Shown here: in pieces, positions 1 to 17,054 of the stretch
Layout: every line of letters begins with the position of its first letter
How positions within the stretch are numbered: position 1 is the stretch's first letter
NCBI GenBank assembly: GCA_963693365.1
Contig: CAVNZM010000011.1
Location: 6,510,001 to 6,574,000 of the forward strand
Direction of reading: 5' to 3'
DNA from: Amoebidium appalachense
Lineage: Eukaryota; Ichthyosporea
DNA: 64,000 bases
Made by a program: the position numbers and the translations under genes
The notes under the pieces: model-generated
Seen by the model: only the letters and a program-made list of their open reading frames with translations
The model's database searches: none
Told to the model about the DNA's origin: nothing

Positions 1-471
1 GTCAAAGCTATTTTTTCGTTGGGAGGTGTTTGTCTTACACTCTCTCACACATTCTCTCACTCACTCACTCACTCACTCACTCTCACTCACACACACACAC
101 ACACACACACACACTCTCTCTCTCTCTCTCACACACTCTTTCCCTCTATTTCTCCTCCCTGTCTCCCTCTGTCTCTCTTCAGTCACACAAACACCCCCCC
201 CCCCCCCCCCCCCCCGTCCGCGAGCACCCAATATAAAGTTTTATAAACAAGTTGGACGGGAGGGGGGGGGGGGGGGGGGGCAAAAGCGACTCACTCACAC
301 AGCGAGAGAGAGAGAGAGAGATTGAGGCGTTAGGGGGTTTTGGGGGGGGGGGGGGGGGTATGCTAGAGAGAAAAAGAAAGGGAGAGAGAGTGGAACAGAG
401 AGAAGGAGAGGGAGATGGGGAGAAGAAGCGGGGAGGAGGGGAAGGGGGCGAAGGGGGGGGAGGTACGATAC
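1..471. repeat. Microsatellite and homopolymer stretch (downstream intron of the thioesterase gene)
   Basis: The stretch holds (CACT)n and (CA)n near 60-135, C runs at 193-215, G runs at 260-280 and 343-358, and GA-rich sequence to about 460. On the minus strand this follows the donor of thioesterase exon 2, so it is probably intron. I found no further exon of that gene before the left edge. The open frames across it are simple-repeat polymers. Confidence 0.7.
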
Positions 472-1848
<1,377 letters not shown>

Positions 1849-3047
1849 GTTTCCTTTTTTTTTTGCCCCTACTACTCTGGTTTTAAGGTTTTGAAGAGGA
1901 TGCTGGATGGAAGAAATTTGTGTGCCCCTATAGCCCTTTACAGAGCCGATAATAGTACAGTGCTTAACCCACTCAGTAGAGTCTGAAATCTTATAACCTT
2001 TCATACACCTACTTTTCGGTCGTACGGCTTCTCCGTTTCGAGCTCAGGTTTGCGCCGAAAGGTGACCAACGTCACCGGTACTGGCTGGAATGGAGCAAAC
2101 GTTTACTGCCATTTATGGCTAATGTAAACATCGGGTTGCTTTTGATTGGATACAAGCGCACCGATTATTTCTCCTCCAATCAGAATGCTTGATTTGAATG
2201 ATGAAAAGTCAAAAGTTCGCAATTTCAAAGCCCGGACTGCCAGGGAATCAACCCGGAGTAGCGAGTGTTTCAATTGGATCGAAGAACTTGCTTCGATAGG
2301 TATTCATGGCAGAAACAAACAAAGCGTAGACATTGTCTTTTTGAGTGGTAAGAAAGGATATAATTTTCACATTAGCTACAAAGCAAGTCGTACTCGCACA
2401 TACTCGGTGGTCTAAAGCCGTTCAAACCCTGCAACTCTTATATAAACGTGGGGCTAGGTGGGGCTAGAATTTATCGCCTGTAGATATAGCATGCGTGACT
2501 CTTATCCACTTTTTATCTACAAATACGACTTGGTATGCGGCTGCCGCACACACATCGCTCAGCTCTCGAACGTTTTAAAATATAGGAAATAGTGTTGCAT
2601 GCGTAAATGAGAAAGAAAACTAAAACTAGATACACTTATTATCTACTTTCCCTCTTTACCTCATACATGAGTGTTAGAAACAGTTACAGTGCACATGTAG
2701 CCTCTGAAATGACCTCAGCTGCAGCCGCCCCTCTCATCATATGGCCCTCAGCACTGACCAATGAAAAAAAACCATAAATAGACAGTATGTCCGGTCTTGC
2801 CATCCAATAATATGCTTTGTGAGCATTCTACATCAGTGTACCACTTCGCCAATAAATATTGTTGTAAACCCCTACCGGAAAAAAATACCACTTCAACATC
2901 TATCTGACAAAAAAGAGTTTGAAGCCTCACTTTCACAGTTGTTGCTTGAAGTTACATACTAAGTTTGGCGTTAGCACACTGCAAGGTAAACCCACAAAAA
3001 ACAGAACAGACAATTGTCTTTATATTCATTCTAGAACGCAAGCAAAC
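1849..3047. other. Intergenic region between divergent thioesterase and Cys-rich genes
   Basis: This is ordinary-complexity DNA between two divergently transcribed genes. It carries CCAAT or ATTGG pentamers at about 2138, 2173, 2758, 2803 and 2849, and a TTATATAAA box at 2438-2446, so it probably contains promoters for both sides. An 89-codon open frame at 2146-2415 has normal composition but no recognisable domain and a non-ATG first codon. I do not call it a gene. Confidence 0.5.
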
Positions 3048-4169
3048 ATGAACCTGCTCTCCGTTTCATACGCGGCGTTGGTGGTCGTCCTCGCCTCACC
3101 CAGCGATGCCAACCCCATGGCTTCTGTTGGCTCCCCCTCCACCGTTCAAGCACGTGCACACACCCCAACCACACCTCTCTCTTTCTACGCCCAGTTGCAA
3201 CGCGTACGCCGCAACTCCGAATATCCTGTCGCCGGGGACCCGTGCAAGAAGCAGTCTGACTGCTCCGAGAGAGACATTTACTGCGACGAGAAAAAGGGTG
3301 TGTGTGCAATAGTGAAAGACGATGGCGAAAAGTGCAAGCTGTGGTACGAATGCGTCGAGGAGTACCTGTGTTTCGAGGGAAAATGCCAGTACGAGCCGGA
3401 AATCGACCAAGAGAAACTGGAAAAGCTGCGTCTTCCTCTCGGTAAAAAGTGCGTAGAGTACTCTGGCAACCCCGCGCAACAGTGCAAGAAGGACGGTTAC
3501 TGCAAGGATGAAAAATGCGTTAAGAAGCTCGAAACGGGGGCCGAATGCGACCAAGAAAACGACTACTGCGCCGACGGTCTCACGTGTCGCATGGGGACGT
3601 GCCGCGCCAACGACGACAAGCAGGGTGAGGGGGAGACGTGCGAGAGTAACTGGGATTGTGAGGATGCCCTTCGTTGCAAGGAGAAAACATGCGTAAAGCG
3701 AAGCGACGTGGGAAAGGAATGCGAAGACAGCACCGAGTGTCTTGATACCCTCTCGTGCCGCCAAGGAAAATGCCGCTCTTCGGACGATAAGGTTGGGGCC
3801 GGGGAAAAGTGCGAGAGCTGGGCGGACTGTCAGGACGGCTACGACTGTAAACGAAAGAATGATAAGGATGAACGCACGTGCGAGGAGAAAGTGGGTGAGG
3901 GTGAAACGTGCGAAACGTTCACTGAATGCAAAGATGGTCTGTCGTGCAGGTTGGGTAAGTGCCGGCCGGACGGGTACAAGGTGGAGGCAGGAGAGAGATG
4001 TGACGTGTCGGAAATGTGCCCGGAGGGTTACTGGTGCAACGTCATGGGCAGGGATGATAAGGGGGAGGTGTGCGAGAAGCGGGCGGAGATTGGGGGCGCG
4101 TGCAAAACGTGGATGGCGTGTCCCGAGGGGTCAAAGTGTAAGGATGGAAAGTGTGCAGAGAAAAACTAG
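3048..4169 (+). CDS. Secreted protein with tandem Dickkopf-N-like Cys-rich repeats
   Basis: Intronless gene of 373 codons. The ATG at 3048 is preferred over upstream in-frame codons because it starts a signal peptide (MNLLSVSYAALVVVLASPS). The mature part is about 12% Cys in a repeated pattern, G..C....DC.DGL.C..GKC, seen roughly ten times from residue 65 to the end. Pairs such as EKCES/DCQDG and ETCET/ECKDG recur about every 45 residues, separated by charged linkers. The spacing resembles the Dickkopf N-terminal Cys-rich domain found in many secreted eukaryotic proteins. Its role is unknown; an extracellular, disulfide-rich binding protein is the likeliest guess. The stop is TAG. Fifteen further sense codons, many acidic, follow before a TGA at 4215. 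Confidence 0.85.
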   Translation: MNLLSVSYAALVVVLASPSDANPMASVGSPSTVQARAHTPTTPLSFYAQLQRVRRNSEYPVAGDPCKKQSDCSERDIYCDEKKGVCAIVKDDGEKCKLWYECVEEYLCFEGKCQYEPEIDQEKLEKLRLPLGKKCVEYSGNPAQQCKKDGYCKDEKCVKKLETGAECDQENDYCADGLTCRMGTCRANDDKQGEGETCESNWDCEDALRCKEKTCVKRSDVGKECEDSTECLDTLSCRQGKCRSSDDKVGAGEKCESWADCQDGYDCKRKNDKDERTCEEKVGEGETCETFTECKDGLSCRLGKCRPDGYKVEAGERCDVSEMCPEGYWCNVMGRDDKGEVCEKRAEIGGACKTWMACPEGSKCKDGKCAEKN

Positions 4170-6900
<2,731 letters not shown>

Positions 6901-6984
6901 AATATATATATATATATATATATAATAGCAAGTAAACAATATATTTAAACTAACAAACAGGATATGTGGCACGGGCCATACATA

Positions 6985-7935
6985 CTATAACATAATAACA
7001 GTACATAAGTAGCCAGAGACGGTGCGGAGTGTACATAAGTGACAAGTCGTATACCAACTGTAAGCTAACATACACCTCGACATGATATACTTATAAAAAA
7101 AAGTTAATCGCCGCCCGCAGTCACCTTGGATAGACTTGTCGACACCACGCCAGGAAATATTCTGTTTGGAGATGCCCATGGGCTCGGTGGTGCATACTAG
7201 TACAACAACCGTCATGACGTCATCCGAGTCTTTATCAGACAACCCCGTCACACCAGTACTGAGACCCGACGACCGGGCAAGAAGGTTAGAGCCCGAGCCG
7301 ATGGAATTGGCGCCCGGTACTGCGTCTTGTATGGTAGATAGACTTGAACCAGTAAGAAGCTTGGAGCCACCAATATTCGCGTCAATATTCGCAGGAATAA
7401 TCGCTGAAGCAAGACCATGCATAGTATGCAGAGTCGAAACCCCAGCAAGAAGCTTGGTGCCGCCGATATTCGCACCAATATTTCCACCAGTATTGGCAGC
7501 AATATTCGCGTCAATTTTCGTTGGATTGACACCCGCAGCATCCGTGAGATTCGACACCGCCGACATGCCAGGGAATACTCGAAACACCCAGGCCAGGAAA
7601 ATCGAAACACCGGGAAGAAGCTTTGAGCCGCCTATATTATTATTTCCGCCCACCGTGCCTGTAAAGCAGATAGACTCGACACACCTGAAAGAAGTTTGGA
7701 GGGAGAAATAGATTCGGCGCCTCCGGCCGAGTTATGTAGATTGGACAGAGTAGAAACACCGCAGAGACCGTAGAAACGATTTTTCCCGTAACAAATTTCT
7801 GCGAAGAACGCATGGTACGTGATAGGAAGGAGGAGGATTCGGTGGAGGTTAGGGTGTCTAGTGAGTGAGGTGATAACTCGCTGGTTGTTCGTGTAGCCAT
7901 AAGTTGGTCTGTGCTGTCCAGCCTACAGGAGAATA
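6985..7935 (-). pseudogene. Minus-strand coding region with tandem SKLL.GVS repeats, frames broken
   Basis: A good acceptor (pyrimidine tract ending CTGTAG) on the minus strand at 7926 opens a Ser/Thr-rich stretch with an ATG at 7900 (MATRTTSELSPHSLDTL). Downstream, the motif SKLL.GVS.LS..Q recurs at about 7690, 7615, 7448, 7352 and 7280 in degenerate form, each copy containing the same AAGAAGCTT-type core on the plus strand. The units fall in three reading frames. Reading GVSTLSNL, SKLLSGVSSLSAL and GGSKLLPGVS together needs two frame changes. A 26-nt GT..AG segment near 7675 would restore one of them if spliced, but it is very short for an intron. No known domain is recognised. It could be a decayed gene, an assembly with indels, or a real gene with tiny introns. 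Confidence 0.4.
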
Positions 7936-7969
7936 TGAAAAGAGAGTGAGCACATGTGAGGTGGATAGC

Positions 7970-7972
<3 letters not shown>

Positions 7973-8026
<54 letters not shown>

Positions 8027-8090
8027 GGGGGGGAGAGTTGAGGGGGGGGGGGGGGGGGGGGGGAGGGGGGGGAGCGCTCAGGGGGAGTAG
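7973..8090. repeat. Poly-G tracts
   Basis: An uninterrupted G run of about 53 nt (7973-8025) is followed by interrupted G-rich sequence to 8084. It lies just upstream, in the sense of transcription, of the acceptor that opens the repeat-bearing minus-strand region, so it may be intronic. Confidence 0.8.
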
Positions 8091-8655
8091 GGGGTTATGT
8101 ATTTAATGTGCTAGAGGGATATGCATGCTGAGGTGTGCATGTGTGTGTCCAATCGATCACGACATATTTTAACATTACAATCTAGATCCAAAATCTAGAG
8201 TCACACGAATGCTCCCAGTGTGTCTCGTCCACGCGATTTGTATAGTTACGGTGGCTCATGCGTAACCAATCGTTATCAAATCTGTGTTACTCGATAATGA
8301 TTGGAGCCCTGGAAATTGTGGAATGCCATCATGATCAGTGATCACAGACTGATTTGATCACTGTGGTGAACTTTTAGGCGAAGCAATCTCCTGCCGTACA
8401 TACCACATATCCGTCCGCATGCATTAAAGTATGGCTAAATCTACGTGAAAGCCGAAAATACAGTCTTCAATACCTCTGGAAATACATAGGCTCAGTAATG
8501 CAAACATCTTGAGCCGTGGGGCATTCCCAGGGCTTGAAATGGTCGTCTTGGATCCTTCTAGAAGTAAGCCCAAACACAATTGGCATGAGGGAAAATCCCA
8601 ATTTTCTGAACACTTTGATTAGCGCAATATCATTCATTATTATACCCTGTTCTAT
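8091..8655. other. Intergenic, promoter side of the secreted glycoprotein gene
   Basis: Ordinary-complexity DNA with no supportable gene. Near 8325-8370 there are several GATCA/TGATC inverted words. The proximal promoter of the downstream gene begins at the right end. Confidence 0.4.
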
Positions 8656-8693
8656 GATTGGCTTACTTGTGAGCCACCACAACGAGTATATAG
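8656..8693 (+). promoter_or_regulatory. Inverted CCAAT box and TATA box
   Basis: GATTGG at 8656-8661 and GTATATAG at 8686-8693 stand about 110 and 85 nt before the ATG at 8773. The order and spacing match those before the MFS gene and the two small Cys-rich genes in this window. Confidence 0.55.
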
Positions 8694-8772
8694 ACTTCGT
8701 CTTGCATGCTACAAATGCCCAAGAACAACAAACAATTTGAAACGCAAAGCGACCAAGAAAACAAAAACCAAC

Positions 8773-9435
8773 ATGGCCGCACACAGCATCACTTCTCTCG
8801 CCTTCGCCCTGATGGCCCAAACCGCCTGCCTCGGTCTAGTGGCCGGCCTTCCCGTGCAGACGTACAATGGCCGAGACATAGCCGACTGCACGCTGAGCCA
8901 GGGCTACACACTGCGCTACATCGGCGTGTCTGTGCAGAACCCAGTCACAAACACCACAGAGACACTGCGTGTGCTGCCGGGCAACGACTCTGTCGCCTAC
9001 GCCACCGTCAACGCCCCCCACCACACGGACGTCACGGTCAGCTATGTCTTTGAGCCCGTGGCCTTTGCCTCTTCCGTTGCCGGCAACAACCCGTTCTGCA
9101 GCAACGCCGTCACCTGGCTGGGCTTCGTCAACGGCAACCACACACACGGCGAGTGCCTTGATGCCCGCGACGTCTTCATTTCCCACCAGCTGCCCAACGG
9201 CACACAGACATACTCGGACGACCGAGACGGTGGCCGTGTGGGGCCGTACATGGAGGGCCTGTATGTGCCGCGCGACAGCAACCGCACGGTGACGGGCTAC
9301 AAGCTGGCTGTCACGTGGTTCGACGCAAACGAGTTCCCCGGCGCATGCGGGCCCAACAGCACGCACGGTTCCATTCCCATGACTCAGTGCATCGTGCCGG
9401 GTGTGCTCCTTCCAGGGGTTAATTTGGTCGCCTAA
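8773..9435 (+). CDS. Secreted protein of unknown family, rich in N-glycosylation sequons
   Basis: Intronless gene of 220 codons. The ATG at 8773 has a purine at -3 and G at +4 (AACATGG) and starts a signal peptide, MAAHSITSLAFALMAQTACL, with probable cleavage after GLVAG. The mature chain of about 190 residues has five Cys and six N-x-S/T sequons (NTT, NDS, NHT, NGT, NRT, NST). It is rich in alternating hydrophobic and polar residues, suggesting a beta-sandwich. I do not recognise the family. Third codon positions are strongly C-rich, as in the other single-exon secreted genes here. The stop is TAA at 9433, and an AATAAA polyadenylation signal lies at 9838-9843, about 400 nt downstream. Confidence 0.82.
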   Translation: MAAHSITSLAFALMAQTACLGLVAGLPVQTYNGRDIADCTLSQGYTLRYIGVSVQNPVTNTTETLRVLPGNDSVAYATVNAPHHTDVTVSYVFEPVAFASSVAGNNPFCSNAVTWLGFVNGNHTHGECLDARDVFISHQLPNGTQTYSDDRDGGRVGPYMEGLYVPRDSNRTVTGYKLAVTWFDANEFPGACGPNSTHGSIPMTQCIVPGVLLPGVNLVA

Positions 9436-9837
9436 CGCGGCAGGGGAGCCCGGGGCGATGCTGATGGCGTCGTTTTAATGCAAGCAAAATGTGGATCCAC
9501 AACTTGAATGATCAAGCTGCAGGACATCATATGGCAATACTGGATAAATTAGATCTTTCTACTGTTTATTCTATTGCCCATGCAACTACTACAGCTATTT
9601 GCACATATATTTTTGGTGCTTAATCGTGTAAAATAGCAGGGAGTTCAGCACGATAGTGTAACCCGTGTCTAGGCTTGTGATTATTGGCGTTTGGGGCTAT
9701 GATTTTGATATGGGTATATTTGTAACGTGTAAAGGACGAGATCAAAGTTCTAGAATTACCCTCTTTACTCCGTGACCATGGAGTATGTGGGAGCAGGCGC
9801 CACACAAAAAAGGCGTGAACTACAAAAGCAAACAACA

Positions 9838-9843
9838 ATAAAG
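9838..9843 (+). terminator. Possible polyadenylation signal (AATAAA)
   Basis: An AATAAA hexamer lies about 400 nt past the stop of the secreted glycoprotein gene. A single hexamer is weak evidence. Confidence 0.3.
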
Positions 9844-9959
9844 AGTTGTTGTTTTTTTAAGGATGCATTCCTTTTGCACAGCTGCTGCACGCTCTGCCTA
9901 GAAACCATTTATCATACGAAGTTAGCCCGTGGCCCATAACGAAAATCGCACGTTCTTTT

Positions 9960-11540
<1,581 letters not shown>

Positions 11541-12110
11541 TCTTGTCATTCTCCTCCCGCTTTTGTTCGATTTATTCCTTTCTTCTTGTTCTGTATCTGA
11601 AAGATCCCCTTCGAGGCATCGAGATATCCTCCCTACCCCCATACCCCCACCCCCTACCCCTCCCCTCCCCCCCCTGCCCCGCCTCATCGTACAATAGCAA
11701 AACTCGCACAACAGATCAAAGAACAATAATGCCATTAGAGACCATGGCCATGGGCACCCACCGTGCCATATCGACTATCTTGCGACGTAGGAGAATAAGA
11801 CCAAAGGTATTCGCGGCAGTGATTGGTTGGAGGTGTGTGTGTGTGGGGGGGGGGGGGGGGGGGAAGAATTTATGAGACTTGAGAGAAAGAGATCTGGAGC
11901 ATGCTTATATACAGTAACGGGCCATCATGTGGCACATGTGCTGGGAACATAGCAATCTCGTTACTTACACCAGCAAACTACGGACACCATCGGACCTCAC
12001 TTCCTCAGAAACAATCCGGTGACATTGGGATGTGTCATGATAGGTGAATCATCGGCAAAGGGTTTGGGGGAAGGGGGGACTGGGTGGGTTTATGTTTCGG
12101 GTGGGGGCTC
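11541..12110. other. Unassigned region with one exon-like segment and a dispersed-repeat copy
   Basis: The plus-strand segment 11697-11806 has an acceptor-like and a donor-like border and one open frame. Its peptide (MPLETMAMGTHRAISTIL and flanks) is not recognised, and the minus strand is open there too. 11880-11975 resembles 14330-14400 and 16260-16330 and belongs to the dispersed repeat described separately. Confidence 0.3.
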
Positions 12111-12289
12111 CCTGGATTCCGTCAAGTCCTTTACTGCCCCCCCCCCCCCCCCCCTCCCCCCCCCCGCCCTCCCCTCCCTCCCTCCCTTCCCTCTCCCCCC
12201 CCTCCGGTCGTAAGACAGCGGCTCAAACCTCCCAGGGTCCCCTTCCAATCCGTCTCCCCTACCCCTACCCCCTTCCCCCCCCCCCCCCC

Positions 12290-13339
12290 CCTGTAATCAC
12301 CCACTTGCTCCCACAGATCCCGATTCTCACAGTTCCTCCAGGCCTCCCCAGTAACTCTCTTTCTTCTCTTGGCCCCTCCTTCCATTAACAGTCCTGTTAT
12401 TCCTGTCCTCTTTGTCTTCAGGTTGCCCCCGCTCACGGGCCAAAACCTACCCTGATCAACTTGTCTATTCACGGGTTGCATAAACCCCCCTATCCCCTTC
12501 CCTCACAAGGAAAAAAGAAAGGGTGGAAATTTTTATATACACTATTTCTCGCATCATGAATCCACTACTACGTTAATGTGACAAAGAAGGTGGCTGGTTA
12601 AAGTGAACAAGCATGCTTCGGCTACATAGATGGGCGATCAACGTCGGCTGTGTTCCCCCGCCGAGTTATTCAGAGGCTAGTTGATTGTAGCAATGCCAAA
12701 GATAGGTGCACGTCTATTAAGTGTGCCTTTTCGCGTTCCCACGATAAGCAGACAGTGCACCAGTGTGGGGTATCGCCCAGACTGTTAAGCACGAAACCTC
12801 TGGAAAGGTTGCACTGGCACATTTCCCGGTTGATTGCGGGACAAAAGATTTTTCAAGACGGATTATATCACCAATTACACGTGCGAGGCTGGTACCCACA
12901 AAAAGGCAGCGGTGCTGAATATGACCTTGATAAAAAAGGTTCAAGTCAAAAACCGTTTGAGAGTCTTGAGTTTCCAGTTATTGAAATCCCCCCCCCCCCC
13001 CCCCCCCCCCCCCAAGTTCCCCCTCCCCCCCTCCCCCTCTCCCCCCCCACCTCCCTCCCCCCACTCGCTTGCGTCCACAAATCAGTTCCTTACACTTTCC
13101 CTGAGGCTCCTTGTCTCCCCAGATAATACCCATACTTCTCTCGCTCAGTAATCTCACCGTAAGAAGCCCTTTCCTCCTCTCTGTGTTTTTTCCCCCACCA
13201 AATAAGCCAAAAACTGTCAGTCATCTATAATTCATTGCCTAGTCCCCTCCTCCCCCCCCTTCCCCCGGGGCCCCCCACCCACCCACCCACCCACCCACCC
13301 ACCCACCCACCCACCCTTCCAGCTATCTATCGCCTAACC

Positions 13340-13392
<53 letters not shown>

Positions 13393-13648
13393 AGCCTCCC
13401 CTAGTTCCACTTTACTGTAAGTCACCTCTCGTATTTGTTCCTTAGCAGCTGCTGCAATAAGGGCTAGACCGTCAACACAATGGCTCCATTCGACTTCAAC
13501 AACGATTTGTATCATCCTAAACAAAAAGGTAGGAGACTTTGAACGATCTGCATCCAAATGTATGTATTGGTGATTGGGGCCCGGGCCCCTCGGGTGGTTC
13601 CATCGGAGCCCAGAGGAATGTGGGGATATCCATGGATGTCAGCAGGAA

Positions 13649-13685
<37 letters not shown>

Positions 13686-14274
13686 GGGGAGGGGGGGGTG
13701 GGGTGGGGGGGGGGGGAGGTGGGAGGGGGAGGGGAAGGCCGAGGGGGGAGCAATGGGAGGAAGTTTTGTTTTAGCGGACCAAAGTTTGATATGTATTTTC
13801 TGCCAAGGCTTTGTGCAAAACGTCATATTGTCCACTACATGCACACTCATCATTATGGATGCATGAGATGGAGAAGGGATTACAGATAATGTGGTAAAAA
13901 TTCCTTATACCTCCCCTTTCATTCCCGCCCTGCCTCCCCCCCCCCTCCCGCCCCCCCCATGCAGAAATACAAACCTATATATTTCACTACTGAGATAGGT
14001 TTGGTTGCCAAGGGGCTGCAGGATCTAGGCCTGTTCATGAATATTAGGTGTGACTGTGCGTGTGTGTGTGTGTGTGCGCGTGTGTGTGCATGTGCGTGCG
14101 CGTGCACGTGCGCACGTGTGTGTGGGTGTGTGTGCGTATGTGCGTAACCGCACATGGGTGTGTGCGTGTGTTTTACATGAGGTGCGGGGCAGGGTGGATT
14201 GGCCAGGGGGGGGGTGGAGAGGGGGAGGGTGGGAGGGAGGGGGGAGGGGAGAAGGGGGGAATGGGGGGGGAGGG

Positions 14275-14305
<31 letters not shown>

Positions 14306-14589
14306 GGGGGGGGGGGACAAATGCTGGAACTGGGACTCAACCGAGAAAACGAGAACATGCATGTCCAATGGACCAGCATGTGGCAAATGTGAGGGATAAT
14401 GCCAAACCGCATAAGAAAAACTCGATCTCAGATCAATGCACACTTAACCATTCGTGACATCATCGTCATTGTATAAGGCCTCATATGACTCATAACAGAG
14501 TCTAGCCTTGCGACGTAAAGGTGGGCCTAGGGGATTCCTAACGAAGAGTAGAGTAGGGGTTGGTGTTTTGTTTTCCTTTTTTTTTTTGT

Positions 14590-14621
<32 letters not shown>

Positions 14622-15056
14622 GGAGGGGGGGAGGGGGGGAGGGGGGGAAGGAGAGGGGGGGTTCACCTTTTCCAGATGCCTTTATTAGTTCCACGTTGTT
14701 TTTTGGATCTCGTAGGCACATTTGTTTTTGTTATTTTGTCGAATTGAATGTAGCATGTGGATGCATGTTTTCTTTTTATCAGATACCAAGTTACCACAAA
14801 GGAATCCAGGATGGCTGAGAAAGATATGTCTACTTTAGCTACATATATGGGCGACCAGATGTCACAGACCTGATCAATGCAATGAGCCTGTACGACTATT
14901 TCCCGTCTGCTTGTTCGTGTTCCCGCGATAAGCATATTATGCACAATTGAGGGGTGGTCGCCCAGAGCGTTGAGCAAAAAACAAATGACCAGTTGTACGG
15001 ACATTTTTCTATATCGATTGTGGGACTAGCTCGGATAAACCCAAACACCGATTCAT

Positions 15057-15087
<31 letters not shown>

Positions 15088-15089
15088 AA

Positions 15090-15120
<31 letters not shown>

Positions 15121-15152
15121 ATTCCATCCTCCATCCTCTCGCCCTCCCTCCC

Positions 15153-15192
<40 letters not shown>

Positions 15193-15370
15193 CCCTCTTC
15201 CCCTCAATCGCTTACTTGCTCCCACGCAGTCTCACAATCACATCCTCCACACCACCACCATATGTTCCATTCTTCCCCCGGCCCATCAGTATGCTGTCAT
15301 GTGTTTTTCTTCCCCATGGTCATGTCTCCCACCGAGGAGCCAGGGCCTACCGATAATTTCAAGTTACTTT
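12290..15370. repeat. Cluster of degenerate dispersed repeats with poly-C tracts
   Basis: Two unique blocks recur in diverged form. Block A is at 12605-12860 and 14815-15040; shared words include GCTACATA.ATGGGCGA, CGATAAGCA and ATTG.GGGAC. Block B is at 12290-12480, 13065-13200 and 15215-15370; shared words include ACTTGCTCCCAC. Related block-B copies lie at 49268-49500 and 53786-54010. Poly-C runs (12140-12154, 12988-13013, 15059-15085, 15154-15190) stand between blocks. On the minus strand block B reads in part like KVTVKEETICP or KIVQVKEEIICP, hinting at a decayed coding element. The transposon class is unknown. Confidence 0.5.
13432..13522 (-). CDS. Candidate single exon, unidentified gene
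   Basis: On the minus strand a strong pyrimidine tract ending TTTGTTTAG precedes a 91-nt segment that is open in only one frame (MIQIVVEVEWSHCVDGLALI then AAAAKEQIRE). It ends at GAG|GTGACT. Composition is normal for protein. I do not recognise it and found no exon that extends it convincingly. A plus-strand reading with splice-like borders also exists here, so strand is not certain. Confidence 0.3.
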
Positions 15371-15656
15371 AAGCCCAGCCCCCCCCCCCCCCCCCCCCCC
15401 CCCCTCCTTCCTCCCCCCTTCCCAAACTTTAAAAAGACTCCTCATTTCAAGATTTCCATAGGGTACCCCCCAAACAACAACAAAAAAAAAAACAAAGAAA
15501 AACACAAGCTCCAAATATAACAATATAAACAAAACGAAAAAAATAAGCGCAAAATACGAATTTTATCATGAAGTTTCGTGATTTGTATGCGGCCGATGGG
15601 GTGTATGGTGTTGGAGGGGGCGGGAGAGAGAGAGAGATAAAAGAGAGAGGGGAGGG

Positions 15657-17054
<1,398 letters not shown>

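Noticed and set aside
2146-2415. 89-codon plus-strand open frame
   Set aside because: No ATG at its start, no known domain, lies in a promoter-like intergenic region.
11697-11806. Segment encoding MGTHRA, considered as the subtilisin His exon
   Set aside because: The catalytic His of HGTH would be Met, spacing does not fit, and the opposite strand is equally open.
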